From contig CAADRB010000006.1 in assembly GCA_900708905.1 (NCBI GenBank), positions 1,424,765 through 1,488,764 of the forward strand: DNA of 64,000 nt, in the 5' to 3' direction. Both the position numbers and the translations under genes were made by a program. Shown here piece after piece: positions 1 through 13,900 of the stretch. A model generated the notes under the pieces. That model ran no database searches and was not told the DNA's origin. It was given only the letters and a program-made list of their open reading frames with translations. The stretch comes from Hymenolepis diminuta. Its lineage: Eukaryota; Platyhelminthes; Cestoda; Cyclophyllidea; Hymenolepididae. Numbering within the stretch: position 1 is the first letter of the stretch; every line of letters begins with the position of its first letter.

Positions 1-191
1 TAAGGTGGATTAAAATTAACTAAATTTGTTTCTATAGTTTCATTACAAAGTATATTATGATTGTGAGGGAGAAATTAAATGATAAATGGTATCAAATATA
101 TTTTCTTTGTCTCAAAGATACGCAAGTTGTCTTCGTTTCCCATATGTACCACTGGGAACAATTTATGACTTATAATTAAACACATAAAGGA

Positions 192-292
192 AATAAACAA
201 GTGGCGTAGTGGTTAATGTACACAGTTAGACAATTAAAAGTTAAAAGTGAGCAAAATAAAAACTTTGCACGGGTTGTTGAATGTAGATCAAA
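192..292 (+). repeat. tRNA-derived SINE-like fragment
   Basis: A sequence fitting the RNA polymerase III A box (TGGCGTAGTGG, 202-212) is followed by a degenerate B-box-like stretch (GGGTTGTTGAATG, about 271-283). The A-to-B spacing is longer than in a tRNA, so this looks like a decayed tRNA-headed SINE with an internal insertion, not a working tRNA gene. Confidence 0.4.
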
Positions 293-300
293 AGAACTTG

Positions 301-2976
301 AGGTTTTTCTACTTTCAAAGAAGAGCGTTAACCTAATTTTTCACTTTAAAGAACAAATAAATGATAAAAAATATGACAACTAAACATATTTACTGGTCGG
401 CTTAAATCTAATTCGATAAATTATTACTTTTTACTCTGGATATAAGTATACAGTTAAATCAAATCAGTGCGATTCTTTACTTCCACCTTGCATTTTGATG
501 TATTCATTTCGCATCAAACAAGTATTATTAACTTAGACTTTTGAGTTAAACATTAATTGTTTGTAAACAGTGACAACAGCTATAGTTTCAACTCAGCCGG
601 GAAGGATATTTAGAAGAAGGCCTAGATAAGTTCAAAAAAGTTGAAGCCACTTGCTGTGGAACAATATATAGAGATATATAGGATTTCAGCCTCTTGGAAC
701 ACAAATTTTTGTAGTAATGAATCTTGGACAGACGATTTTGGTGGAGAGTGGAGATTTATGGTACTAACGTAGATCTGCTCTTGAGAATATAATCATGAAA
801 TATTTTTTCAGTGTTAAATGCGGTTTTTATTTGCAGCATTGACCGCGCTTGGTAAACTTCGAATTAATTTTCTCAATATATTAATAAAAGCCGTAATAAT
901 ACGTAAAAGTTTTGGTAACTCATATATTGCAATAAGCCCTTTTATTTAATGTGCCGCTATATATGAACTACACGAAGGGTACTTGTTTACTAAATGTCAA
1001 AGTAATATTGAAAGAGTCGGAGTGAACAGAATTTTTATTCTGTAAAGTTTATTACCTTTATAAAAAAATTGATGGGGAATAGAATAAACGCATTTCATAA
1101 AACAAATCTGGAATTGCTGCTGGGAATTATAATATTAGATTCTATGGAATTGTTTACAATATATTTTTGCTTGCTTGAATTGGAACTAGGAAGAAAAATT
1201 AGCTATCTTTCTCAGATTTATTTATTAAATAGCTAAAATTTCTTCTTGTTTTACATTTTTATTAATTAATGCACACTTTATACATAATTATTTGGTAACA
1301 AGAAAGGCGTATATATAAGTGGACACTTTTTAATGAAAAACAATAAAATATTTCTTCTTTTCAAAGATATATGGTCTAATTTTTACCATTTGCTCAAAAC
1401 CGCCTATTTTCTTTGAGTAAACTTGACGAGTCCTCCATGAATTCAATGCATTTTAAGATTCTTACTGATTGCATTCATCAAATATAAAATACGCAATCAA
1501 AATCTTCGAAAAAATTGAGAATAATGCCAGAAGTCCTGTTATTTGACTTCCGGTACTTAATGTAAACTACATTTGGGACGTCTATCTGTCAAATTATTAA
1601 GTCACGGAAAAAATACTACGATGGAATTTGTGGAATTTGTTTCGGCAAAAGTCTTTTTACCATTCTTGGTAGAACATATACCTGTCTCCATCAATCATTT
1701 TAGAACCACAGATAAGATATATCATGATTTCCGCAGTAGTTTTCCGAGGTGTACTTAAAATGGTATTTTTCCCAAATTATATAAGGTGAAATGGAATTGC
1801 AAATATTTCCCAGAAAATGACCAATGATTCTCATCTTTATATATTCAAAAAGATTTATCCGATTGGAAGAAAAGACTTATGATAATTTGCAGCTTATATT
1901 TTGAAGAAGTTCTTAATAACCTCTTTTCGTCCCTATTTAGATATAAAGATCAATACTTAACGTTTACTTGCAATAAGGATAGCTAAAATGCAAAATATGA
2001 ATAAACATGTCGAAATATGCTGACCACCTAACTACAATTAAATACTCTAATCTAATTTATCGTATTAAATTATCCAGGTCAACCCTTTAGCTAACAGTAG
2101 AAGAATGAGAAATCTGTAAATTAATAATCACAGGGATATATATATATATATATATGACATTAAAAATGTGATCATTGAATTGAATTATTGAGCAATGCCA
2201 GAAGATATAAATGCTTTAAACTAAAAGTGAGACTGCTGAAGTTTTCTTAAAAGAGGGGTGTAATGCTCTTGAGTGAACTAGACCTTTAATGAGACAGCCT
2301 AAAGATCCGGCGAAGTAAAATTGCTGTGTAGAATGACCCTTATACTCCGTAATCATTGGGAAAAAATGAATTCTTGAAGTACAGTTCAATTATAAGTTAA
2401 TGACGTCGACGGCGTTTGCGAGAGCTTGCAATTTAAGTCCAAACTTGGTAGACTCGTAACAAGATTTAAATAAAGATTATAAAAAAATAAGTTACTACAT
2501 TTTTATTATTAGGATATTGCAGATTTGTCGCTAGCAGTATAAGTGCAGTGGACACGTGGACGTAAAAGTGCTAATAGAAACTTGTTAGCAAAGAACTCTA
2601 CTTCAAAGACCGACCGTGATAATGTTTTATAAATGTTGTATTTTGAACAACAACAGAAAATTCAGTGCAAAAATTATTTTCGAGTATCTTAGTAGAAGTA
2701 ACTAGCTGAGGATAAGTAACACACATCTGGACTGAATTTAATTGAAAAATCAAAAAACATTTGGCGATGGAGTGTCTGAGGTATGTCTATTTAGATGGTG
2801 AAAGTTGGGAAGAGATGGGAAGGGGTGGTACAAGTAAAACTTATTTGAGAAAGGAACATATATTAAAGAACATACACGGAGTGAGGTCGACTATCAGTAC
2901 ACCACAAATAGATCAACAGACAGATCCAGATTCTGTTATGTTAAACAAAATATTTCAAACTTTTCCGATTTGATAC
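301..2976. other. AT-rich sequence without a supported gene
   Basis: Apart from the AT microsatellite I see no gene, tRNA or recognisable element. Frames here are short and begin at non-ATG codons. Confidence 0.6.
2136..2155. repeat. (AT)10 microsatellite
   Basis: Twenty bases of perfect AT dinucleotide repeat in otherwise unremarkable AT-rich sequence. Confidence 0.9.
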
Positions 2977-3300
2977 TTTTATAACTTCTCAGTTGATCTT
3001 TATTAAAGCTGTAGGTACTCAGATTCAAGGAAGAAGGTAACAGAGGACTTACAGCTCGAAAGATGGTTACCTATGAGCAAAGTCAATTTACACGTATAGG
3101 CCCGAATATAAGATAAATGATTGGCTGCCTGATTAGCCAATAATTGCAGCGATTGCTCATGCACAGGTGGTCTTACATGTCCACCAGGTGTGAGCGTAGG
3201 AATTCAATAATCGATAATTTAGTGCATTGAAGATGAAGATTGAAAGTTTTTGTTTTCGAGTGTAACGGAAATATTAGATTTGGTTTTCTAATAGATAGCA
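2977..3300 (+). repeat. Interspersed repeat, copy A
   Basis: From 2977 to about 3219 this matches copy B (23,692 onward) essentially base for base, apart from a 13-base segment (about 3050-3062) that copy B lacks. To the right, to about 3300, the two copies still align but with many differences. A third, diverged copy (C) lies at 14.9 kb. The core carries an imperfect inverted repeat, ATTGGCT...AGCCAAT (3121-3142), and no open frame that looks coding. I cannot name the family. It has no tRNA-like head and no visible terminal repeats. Confidence 0.8.
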
Positions 3301-5121
3301 GAGTTCATAATTTGACCACTAGACGCGTGAATTCGAGATATAGAATGTAAGTCTGACACATCAAGGTCTATTTGACGAGGTTTGTAAATTGCGTCTGCAC
3401 ACGCGATTGCAGCTTCTTAAGCATAATTCAAATTAAGGATTAATGAAAATATGTGTGAATTTTTACATACTCCCCACTTCGTCATGGTATGAAGCAAAAG
3501 TTTAAATCATATTAAATTAGCTAAGCTTAGAAATCCGATTTTGTAATTTACTAAAATTAATCTCATTCTTCCGAGTTGTTAAAAAATAATTTAGCTAACA
3601 GAAATTAAGTCAAATAAGAATATGTCCGAGGCGGTCTTACTACTTATTTTAGGTTGAAGAGAGCAATTGCAAGATTTTGTAATTTCAAGTCTCTTGCATT
3701 AGGGAAATGAAGTAGTGAAAGACAGTCTCTTCAAATGTTACAACGTGGAGCAGGAGGAGTTAGGGAAAATCGGAGCTGGAGAAGTTTCGTTCATATTTAC
3801 TTTTGTTAAATTTGGACATTTGTGCCAGTTCATGCAAAGTTTCTAGAACCCTGTTTAAGATGCACTAAATAATAATTAAAGCGTTTTTTCTTCTATGCCA
3901 ATTCAATATCTGAGAGTCCAGATGGATAAGATTTACCAAATTAATTCATATATAGGTTTATGTTAGTTCAATTTCTGATAATTTGGACTTATCTAAGTTG
4001 AACAGTATCATAACCTTGTTAATTCAATTTACATGACACAAAAAATAGTTACAATATAAAGAAGATAATTAATCCGCTAAAATATACAAATTTTGTTCAT
4101 AATCGGAATTGATGGTTCAAATACGTGAACTCAGATAGAATCGGCATCGTCGTATCTTCTTTTAACTTATGCTATTCCCCATCTTGATTCCTCACAATTT
4201 CTCGATTTCTCTCAAAACCAACTGAGTTTTATTTTGCATTCTTTTCTTCCTAATTTCATCGTCTTGTTCATTGGTGATCGATATTATTATTTTTTGAATC
4301 AGTGTTAAGTTATGCTAAGTATTCAAACTCTCCGACATAATTCATCTGGAAGAATTGACACGTTCAATTCGTGAAATAAAGGTAACACAAAGCAAGAGAA
4401 GTATAATTAAAAATCCCAAATTTACCTCTGGGAAGGTTTTTGTGAAGATAGTGTGTAAACATACAAAGATTTTTAAGTGCTTTCTACAATAAAAAACATA
4501 CCGCTGCCTGATTTTCAATAGTATTAACAGATCTATTAATTTACGCAAATGGAATGATGATCGAAATTTTTTATTAACGTTTCCTTAAATAAGAACTTTG
4601 AAGAAACCATGAAAAACCATATTCTTATGGAATGAATTGGTAAAAAATAGTCCGATTTCTATCATTGGATCTTTAAATAATTAGGACTATAAAAGTACAT
4701 TTCTCTGGATATAAATACATATCTTTGAACTTATTTTTGACCCAGTTTTATGCTTTGGTGTTTATTTTCTGAGAGATGAAGTTATTAGGATAATTCAAAA
4801 ATACAGTTTAAAGATTTGCAGGTGACCAAGAATATTTTGTTTCTATAGAAAACGTCTTCATTCATGCCTCATTTTATAAAAGAATGATTGCCACATGATA
4901 AGTTTTCCTGATAAAGTTCTAATATACTTATTTAGTAATATTGCTTACAAAACCAATCAAATATCCTGCCAATTTTTACAAATTCATTTGGAAATGTTTT
5001 CTAGACTTGGACAAAATTGAGATATAATTATCATAATGATCAATATATATCCATATTAACGATTTATAGCTCAAAGTATGAAAACTGTTTTATTATCTGA
5101 TATTTATTTCATAAAAGCTGA
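3301..5121. other. Probable intron or intergenic sequence upstream of the serine-rich exon
   Basis: This should contain intron of the gene whose last exon starts at about 5124. No earlier exon could be recognised on the plus strand. Confidence 0.5.
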
Positions 5122-5124
5122 AGG

Positions 5125-6303
5125 TTGCAACCCCAATTTTTTGTTATTACCAAAAGCGACCAGATCAGCAAATCCTATTGGCCAGCAGTCCCTCCAACCA
5201 AGCAGCCAATCAAAAACACTCCTCGTCAGTCACACATAAATTTGCCTGTCAACCAACTTCCAACATACTCGAAACTAGTCATGTTTGTGGATAACCTCAT
5301 ACCCAAGTGGTCTTCAGCTAATTCTCTCTCGGCATCCCTCCGAGTTCAAAAAATCCTCTATCTACTTTCTCCAACATGCGTTTGTCCAAATTTTGCTGGA
5401 ATGGTTCAAGAACTGGAACATTATAAAGGGAATGTAACTCCTGTTGAAATTTCAGATGGACGACCACGAAATCTCATTGCTCTTGCTCTGGAGACCTCTA
5501 GATCCTTATCTTTCGACAGTAAACTTCCGCTTCTTTCGGGGAGAATTAAAGCTCAGAATCGGAAACAATATCGTCCTAGATTAATGTCTGATGATTTGGC
5601 AGAAGTAGAGAAACTCAGTGACATCGAAATGCTCTTCCAGAATCCCCAGAGAGGTAGTCGATCTAACCCTCGAAATTCCTTCTCCTCTCGTAAAGCTTCC
5701 GAGGAGAGTAAACGTAGTCTTCAATATCGGAGTCTAGCTGAAGGTTCTGTGAAATTGGCTATGTCTTGCTGGTCGGCAGGTCGACAAAATATTCCCAAGA
5801 TACGCATCCATATTGATAATCCTGATGATTCAGCTCCTTGTGTTATGAGGAGTAACAGTCTCAACTGTTTAGAATTGGAGACATTAAGCGATGACTCGAA
5901 AATGCGAGCGTTATCAGATGAACTACTTCCCATTCCATCTTCTACAACCACTAATGGAATTTCCTACTCCTCTGCAGAATTCGACGAACTACGAGCGTCA
6001 ATTTATTCCATCCATGGAAGTGCAAAAAGTGGAAGTCTTTCCACAATGTCTCTAGTTGTCCTTCAGAACTTTGATCCAACTAAAAAAGAACACATGATCG
6101 GTAGGAGGTGTAGAAGCTTGTCTGACATTAAACGAAATAATACTGACGTTGAAACTAAACAGACAGATGTTCGGGGACAATCGGACTGTAATATCAACAA
6201 ATTTGACACTAATTTGATGACCGATTTGTTTGAAACGGCAAACATTTTAGGACTGGCTTTGGAAAGGCATTTGAAACAACAGGCCAGTGCTCAAACTCTG
6301 TGA
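5125..6303 (+). CDS. Large terminal exon of an unidentified serine-rich protein
   Basis: An uninterrupted frame of 392 codons ends in TGA at 6301-6303. It is visibly less AT-rich than its flanks and uses codons in a balanced way, so I read it as coding. It is an exon, not a whole gene: there is no ATG at the left edge, and the frame is closed by TGA at 5119-5121. The 3' splice site is probably the AG at 5122-5123, or one a little further in, after the T-rich run near 5138-5160. Counting from 5125, residues 45-110 look foldable (hydrophobic, few charges). Residues 150-345 are serine-rich and probably disordered, with basophilic-kinase or 14-3-3-like sites: RKAS (189-192), RSNSL (242-246) and RRCRSLSD (327-334). 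A short amphipathic helix may close the protein (about 361-386). I do not recognise the family. Upstream exons are not visible in this window. A signalling or scaffold role would be a guess from the phospho-site motifs alone. Confidence 0.8.
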   Translation: MQPQFFVITKSDQISKSYWPAVPPTKQPIKNTPRQSHINLPVNQLPTYSKLVMFVDNLIPKWSSANSLSASLRVQKILYLLSPTCVCPNFAGMVQELEHYKGNVTPVEISDGRPRNLIALALETSRSLSFDSKLPLLSGRIKAQNRKQYRPRLMSDDLAEVEKLSDIEMLFQNPQRGSRSNPRNSFSSRKASEESKRSLQYRSLAEGSVKLAMSCWSAGRQNIPKIRIHIDNPDDSAPCVMRSNSLNCLELETLSDDSKMRALSDELLPIPSSTTTNGISYSSAEFDELRASIYSIHGSAKSGSLSTMSLVVLQNFDPTKKEHMIGRRCRSLSDIKRNNTDVETKQTDVRGQSDCNINKFDTNLMTDLFETANILGLALERHLKQQASAQTL

Positions 6304-6430
6304 TTCTGACGTATAATCATTCATTGAACGTTTTTCAAAGTCCCTCTATTTTGATACTGCATGGATATTGGTGAATGAAAAAAATCATTTTGTATTATTA
6401 ATATTGTCTTTATCTTTTATTGATAGACCG

Positions 6431-6436
6431 AATAAA
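6431..6436 (+). promoter_or_regulatory. Polyadenylation signal AATAAA
   Basis: A canonical AATAAA lies 128 bases after the stop codon of the serine-rich exon, in AT-rich DNA. The spacing suits a short 3' UTR, so it supports reading that exon as the last one of its gene. AATAAA is common by chance in such AT-rich sequence. Confidence 0.5.
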
Positions 6437-6439
6437 ATT

Positions 6440-9400
6440 TAATAGGAATGGTCAATTCAAAAAAATAATTAAACCTTTAATTACATTATAATTTTTAAGG
6501 AATCCTCGGACACTATATATAGTCTGTTAAAAATTTTTCCGAAAATTATATTTATCTAAATCATAGGGACAATTTTTGAATATTAATTGGCATCTAAATT
6601 TAACCAAAAATCGGGGAATGCGTTTCGGCGTTGTTTACAGGATTCAATTCAAGGCAAATTAGATTTAGTGAAAATATTTGTAAGGAATGTTTACTGGAAC
6701 GTGGACTTCAAACATGGTTTTAACGAAGTAATTTTTACTTTAAATAATATAACTATCCATGCTTTAAGCATTTTTAGGCTTTAAAATTTATTGAAACAAA
6801 TTCATTTCGATTTATTTATATCTGTAATTAAGATAAATCCTATTTTCTCATTCATTTTTATGAAACCATCAAAAAATGTTTAGGTTCTTTATATCAAATA
6901 AATAATGATCTAATATAAAGTAAAAAATAATGGCTATTTTTGCATTTTTCCATCATAGACAATGTTAGTAAAGGACTATTAGTTTATTTCCGTACTCTGT
7001 TCGTTCAATTAAATGATTAATTATGTCTTTAAAGTAGTTTCTTTTAGTGGAATATTTAGACCAATAAACCATTTAAACAATAAAAATGTGGCAAAAGAAA
7101 TACCCCTTGTCATTTAAACCTCATCTCTTTAGGACATTAACTACATTAGCCGTACTAATTTGATGATTCCTTCGCGATTAATATATTTAATTCGATATTT
7201 ACAGATAAATATTAATCTTCTTTAAATTTCTCCTAAAATTAATTAAGAAAAGAATTATTTTCATAACTTTATGATTTTTGACTCAAATATATAATGATTA
7301 ATTATCAAATCTAGCTACTAGACTTTGATATACTTTGGAAATTATCTGGTTATGAAGTTTATTCTAACAAAATTAAACCAACAAAAGAGATGTGAACTCG
7401 GACTTTAGAATCAAAATAGAAATAACATATTAAATAAACCAAATGTTTTGCTGCTTCTTATTCAACTAAACAGTATTTTAAAAATATAAAATATGAATGG
7501 CAAAGGGGAGCCATATTGACAGATCGTTGTCATATATATAGTTCGCAGATAATCTTTAAAAATTCTGGTCAATTGCAAACAGAGGAAAGTAATAGTTATT
7601 ATACCACGTTTGAATTCATACGCAAATGCTTATCTGTGACAAGATTCCATTCATATTTTCTTCATAATATTTTCAGTAAATTTTATTTTTCGTTTGAATT
7701 TTAGGAATCACAAGAGTGAAGACTTTTTACAAACAGTCACATCCAAATTTATTGGTTATGAAATTTTACTAAAAGCAAGAAATGCATTGGCATAAACTAA
7801 TATCATTAATATGTTGGAGTAATACAGACATATGTTTTTCCAAATTTCGATGCATTTCAGATACAATAAATTTTGCTTCCAATAATTTTAAATCTCCTTT
7901 AGGTATTTAGGACCTAATGGCCGATTATTGATTGGCCTAACCCGTACGTTTGCATTTATTTCGCATATGCAAAAAAAATATGAAACTCAAAATAGATCTA
8001 GCTTAACTTTGACAAAATAATATTTAAGTGAACTAATTACCTATTTTATAAGTAAATAAACAAAGCTAATCCCAATATCTTGTCAACATGGAAAGTCTCA
8101 CTCAGAAAGCATTTTGCAGTTATTGGAAGACGATTATGGTAAATTAGGTAAAATAAGATATAGAAAGTGTTTTGAAATTAACATTACTGTGAGAAAGAAG
8201 GGATTTATATTGCAAGTGACTGCGAGATTACAGATAAGAATTCACTCTGGTGAGATATATAATGTAAATTTGTATCACGCTGATACTTTATTAATTTACT
8301 TATGATGATGCATGATCGATCAGGATTAAGCTTTATTCTCTAATCACATAAATTTGAACAACGAGGTTATGAAAATTAGCTTTCACACATTTGAGTTGAA
8401 CGCGCACTGACAGCTTTCAGATTATCAAAGAATAAAATATTTGGAGACAATGAAATCTTAACAAAAATTTACTTTTCTCCTCCCCTCAGTAAATATAACA
8501 TTAAAAGCCATGCATCCCGTGTCTAAATAATACATTTCACACAATCTTTTGTTATAATGGGCAAATAAAGGGCTTTAAAACCCACATACTTTATAATTTA
8601 TCTCCTACATAAATTTGCTCTCAAGTATCAAGAATGTCCAAAAGACAGCTGATGCAAATAACTACCCGAACTTTTGAAAATTCTCTACTTTTCGCAAATA
8701 AAAATCTTCAAATTATGGTCTCTTCCTTTTGCGGCAACAGAAATCTATAAAATCTGGGCACTTTTCGCAAATAATGATACGGCGGATCAATTTTGGAAGA
8801 AATGAACATACTGGGATATAGGATTAAGGTCACCAGATATAAAAGAAGAATAAATAGACTTATAATAAGAAAAGAGAGTTGATACTTTCATAAGAAATAT
8901 CAGAGCCATGAAGAAAGATAAGAGATTCTCAAAAGTAGTTCATTAAAATAAGGGAAACTCCAGATGATGAGAATCTAGCTAGAAGTTTTGGCTGTAAAAG
9001 TAGACTGGCAGAGGTTGAATTTATGAACTAATGCCTCAGATCATGTGCGAGATTATTAGTGACGATTATGCTGGAATTTTGGAAATAAAGGTACAGTGAA
9101 TAAGAAATTGAAGAGATGTACTATTTTTACGACCTCTTAAGTCTTCCTAGGAGTTCACTAGCCATTCCAGTGTCGGCGTTATAATTGGAACCTATCGTTA
9201 CTGTTCAATGTTTTAGATTCTAGACTTGTGCACATTATCGTTGGTAGATCACGTCAATGCCATCATAATTTAAAATAAAATAACGCAGCTTTTCTAAACT
9301 AGGCACATCAACCTAACTGGAAATAATTAATATAAATCATACAAGCAGGGACATTTATGAACGACATGGACTTACTTGATAAGCTTCAGCAAATTTTGAA

Positions 9401-10749
9401 ATTAATTATATAGTAAAAGATTTAAGTGGGTTCCTTCTAATTAACTAACACAGAAATGCCAAGAGTATATAAGGCATTAAATTATGGTCAATGTAAATAT
9501 TGGAGGTATTTTCCCTCACCAAATTCTTACAATAAAATCCAAGGTCAGGTTCACAGAGTAGAGTAAGTGGCACTATAATTGTCCACTGAACTTTATGCCC
9601 TGTTATTTTGTATGTTAACAATCTATCTCGCAGAAAAGAAGACAAGGAGATGAATGACTGTGTAGATAGGTATCAAGTGCTGTATGTCTCTGGTTCCCTA
9701 TTTGTAAAATAGTAGAGCAATTTCGACCTAATAAAAACGAAATACAAGCTAAATATTAAGTGAATCGGAGAAATGACTGTCAAGTATTCGAATGAGAAAT
9801 ATTTCGCACAAAAACTGAAATATTGATAATGTTTGATATAAAACCGTTAGAGTGATGGGTTATGGATTTTGTATTAAAACTTAATATCTAATGGCTTTTA
9901 AACTGAATATAAGTTGAAAACTAGAATTACTAATAGAATAGACTGGAACTGCTACCTTTCTAAATTCGAGAGAAAACAAGTTCAAAAGAGACAGATATCT
10001 GAAATAAAAAAGGAAAATTTAATCGATTAAACGGAAATAGAGCAAGTTCATCAGAGACTAAGAGAATTTAAATTCCAATGCGTAAAATAGGGTATTTATA
10101 TCTCAACAGTTAGAGACGGGGGAATAGTGAAATTTATTTGGAAGATATACCGATTCATGGAAGGTATAGTAATTCACACTATTCTATCTTGTTCTAAATT
10201 AAAATGGGTATATAGATAATTGGACTGATAAGACAATTTGGATTATTTTAAAATTCCAAAAAAGGTTTCCTTAATGGTTATGTATTTTTAAACTTGAACA
10301 ACTGCAGACAGTTTATTGGTACAAAAAAATATTGCAATAATTTAGGTTATGAAAAAACGTCCAGTAAACAAAGATATATTCATCAATAAAAGTATTTCAT
10401 TCATCTTCAATATTCAACAAGCATTCTATGAAAAATAGTTACTTTTACATGAGTCAAAATGAGTGATTTCATCTTTATTGAGCTGATGCGAGTAGCGCCA
10501 CGTTGAATGTATCGCTGTTAATCACATCGGCTTCCTTTTAACTATAAAAAGACAATCAAATCACGTGGTATGATCAATCACTGAAATAAATCGACCGGTT
10601 AGTTACTTCAACTATTATTTATTAACAACCTGTAGATCAAATGTAAAAACCGTAAGTTGACGTATTGCTTGTAAATATTTTGTCTTCTCAACCACTCAAA
10701 GAATAAACAAAATGAAGCTGCAAGATCGGGCCTCCTTTTTAAATAATAC
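6440..10749. other. AT-rich sequence, nothing recognised
   Basis: Short frames only. One small inverted repeat (GGCC-GATTATTGATT-GGCC, 7919-7937) was noted. Confidence 0.6.
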
Positions 10750-10960
10750 TCGTTAAACAGTCCTGAACATCGTTAACGAACCAAAATTTGAATTTTGGAG
10801 CGTAAACTGTTCGTTTAGAAAATATTGTACAATCCGAGTCCAACGATTAACTGAAGTAAGACCATTTCATCTCTTGACGTCGCTCCCAGTATCTTTTCGA
10901 TCCCCTCTCCTTATCATTTATTGGACTTACTGTTATTTGATGTCAATTGCTTTTCACAGT
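10750..10960 (+). repeat. SINE-like repeat, family F copy 1
   Basis: This shares ordered blocks with 58,352-58,520: TTTGAATTT.GGAGCGT (10,788-10,804), a box-B-like TCCGAGTCCAACG (10,834-10,846), and ATCTTTTCGATCCCCTCTCC (10,891-10,910) followed by TTATCATTTATTGGACTTACTGTT-like sequence. It carries roughly 35 bases between the B box and the last block that the other copy lacks. A decayed tRNA-headed SINE is the simplest reading. Confidence 0.55.
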
Positions 10961-13900
10961 TAAAAATTGTATTTTTTATTTCAACATGGATAATAATATC
11001 AAGTATTCATATATTCTTACTTGCTTGATGACATTTCATTGCTATCAAAACTTAGGAGACAAATTTCAAATTGCAGGGAAATTGGCGACTTAAACGATTA
11101 ATTTTTTGTAGTATATTCTCTGATTTAAATTAAATAATGACATTTAGTGTTCTCTGGCAGTTAAAATTAATTTAGAAATCTACAATAGCAAAAAGTTGTA
11201 ACGCAAAATAGATCATTGCCAAAAAATCAAACTTCGATTCAAGTTTTGGTTAAACGATCTATGGACGGAAATGACAGTTTGAAATTTGAAACAGTTACCA
11301 AAAAACAGTTTTATTAATTTGAGAAAAATAAATGCTATACCTGTTATTTTTATTGGTAATTTATAGAATCAAACTCATGACATTGAAGTCTCACGGCATT
11401 GTATTAAAAAGGAATCTTTTCCACATTATTCCTGGATAAGTTCCCTAATTTGACAAAATCGATTTGCTTGATCTATTATTTGAAATTGACATTCACAAGC
11501 CAAATTATATATCTGCTATATTTTATGATAAGTGATTGAACAGAATCTGCTAACGACGTTATCTTACCAATTGAAGCCATAATCCAGCGAGGTCACTGGC
11601 GAATGTTTCAAACTGATGTCATGTCCTTAAATGTATTACATGAACTGAGATAAAATGAACATGTAAGATCAGTTTATAGCAGTCTGTAAATTTTTTTTAA
11701 TATTCCAACAAATTTATTCATGAAAATCGCCAAAATACTTTTACTTGGTTCAAGTTGAATTTAAATGAAAAGTGTCAAATTCGATAACCTGAAAATATTT
11801 AAAACTATCATTTAAAACCAAATTAAAAGAATACTGAAAGTAAAATTGTGTTTGAGAAAGTCACAAGAATTTTTATTTCTTTTCGCAAATAAATGATAAT
11901 GTTGAAAGAAATTAATTTTTTACTGATCGCGTGAAACTTAAATAGGTCCCTTTACCTCATTGCATAATGTATTTAATAGTTTAAATTCATTTCTCTGACA
12001 AATAAATGCTATTTTAAAATATGGAAAAAGAAAAATTTTTGTTTTTATATTTATATGCTAGAAGACATTTCTCTGATAAGGTATAATTGTAATCCAGTTC
12101 TGTTTCGCGCAACTTGACTCAAATAATGACATTCTTAAAGTTCTTTCTTAAACAAATCAAACGACTTTAAAAGAATGGTATTTATACGCTGAAGTTACTT
12201 ACTAAATTAATAAGTTTTACGGAGTAATTGCTTATGATGATGAAAGTTTAGTAATTTAAAATTAATTTTAAATTTTGTGCTAAGATTAAAAAAGGTAGGA
12301 GAAGATCAAAACTGTGATATTTCGTAAAGTTAGATAACAAAATATGTTTATTTTAATAATCATTTATTGAAACATTTAAATTTAAACATTTAAACAAATT
12401 AAGTATTTCTAACGATTGTTCGAAGCGCTTCTAAAAACATTGATTTAATTAGCAAATTGTCATGCAATTAAGACAGCTACATTCGCGTCGACGTCAAATA
12501 ATAGGCACTCAATTTTTCTGCTCTTTTAAAATTTTAAAGGGAATCGTGTTACTTAGTAGTAAATTCTGGCCTACTTCAAATTCTTCACAAATTGTGTCAA
12601 ATTATTTATATTCATAATCGGTGAGAAAAGATAAACTGCCACTTATTTCACTCTATTTAACCTCCAAATTGAGATACTAAATGCCTATAGGATTATATCT
12701 CCATTGTAAATTTTTATATTAATCAAATATTGTTAAAGAGATTTTCCTTTTAGGTTTTAACTGATTGTAATATTTTTATACCTGGCTAAAATATAATTAA
12801 TTAAATAAGGGAGCTTCTGAAACAATTAATACGCAATAAAATTATTTACTTATTTGATAGAAATGAAGGTGTATTTTTTCCGTTCAGGTAAAAATGTTTG
12901 AATAACGCAAACCGGCGAACTTAGAAGCTTTACTTACTAAGCCCATGACATAAATCATCTTCGAAATATTAGCAAAGGGGAACGTCCTCTTTTTTCTGAA
13001 CTATGATTAGTTAACTAGGATGGCGGAGTAATGAATAAATCATCAAAAGAATGTCACAGAGGGCAAAATATTCCTTAAATGGTACATCGATCAAATAATT
13101 AATTATATAATTCACTTATTAATGAATGTGTTTTATTTATTTTAAGAATTCTAAGATACAAAATTATAAATGCGATTATTTTAAGATTATAACTCATTTT
13201 ATTCAAATACATCTAAAAGGCTAGAATATGCCTTTTTAAGAATTTTAATAAAGAAGTGAATAAAAATTCTTTACTTGTTTAAATAGAAGATGACCAAAAC
13301 AAATAAAATAAATCACTTTGTACATATTTTTAAACTATTTTTTAAAAGATTAACCTCCTCAATTTACAAGAGTATCTCAAAATTGAACAAGATGACCAAT
13401 GTTCCTCAATATTGAGGTTAGTCTATTGCACATCCAATCAGTTTGCAGGAGACAAAATATTCAGCAGAACTTGTCAAACATGATGTTATCGGGTAGAGGA
13501 TATAAAATTTTCTTGTTTTATTTTAAGGCAATTTTGATTTTGTAGCAACTACATTAAATTTAAATCAAGGATACTTATATTATTTTAGGTGTAGAATTTT
13601 GTACTTTCATATATTTATAAAAGTTATATTTCGTAAACCCATTCTAATATATTCGGTAATAAAAGAAATTAAGCGCATTTTTCGTTAAAAGTATTTTATT
13701 TTTATGTCAATATTCATGACAATTTTTATTTTTGGCCCGAGAAAAGAGTTTATTATATTAAATTGATTTTATGAAATGCATGAATAAAAAACGATCTATA
13801 GCTGTAAATAATTGATGTAATTAATGCAGAAAATATGCAGTTTGATGATTTTTTAAAGACAATCAAATTTTATAATTGTTATTAACTTTACTGCTTTTAT

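Noticed and set aside
2761..2973. Plus-strand frame of 70 codons just before repeat copy A
   Set aside because: It begins at TTG, has no recognisable motif and no splice or polyadenylation context; length is within chance.
5721..6245. Two minus-strand frames of 76 and 60 codons
   Set aside because: They are antisense shadows of the serine-rich exon.
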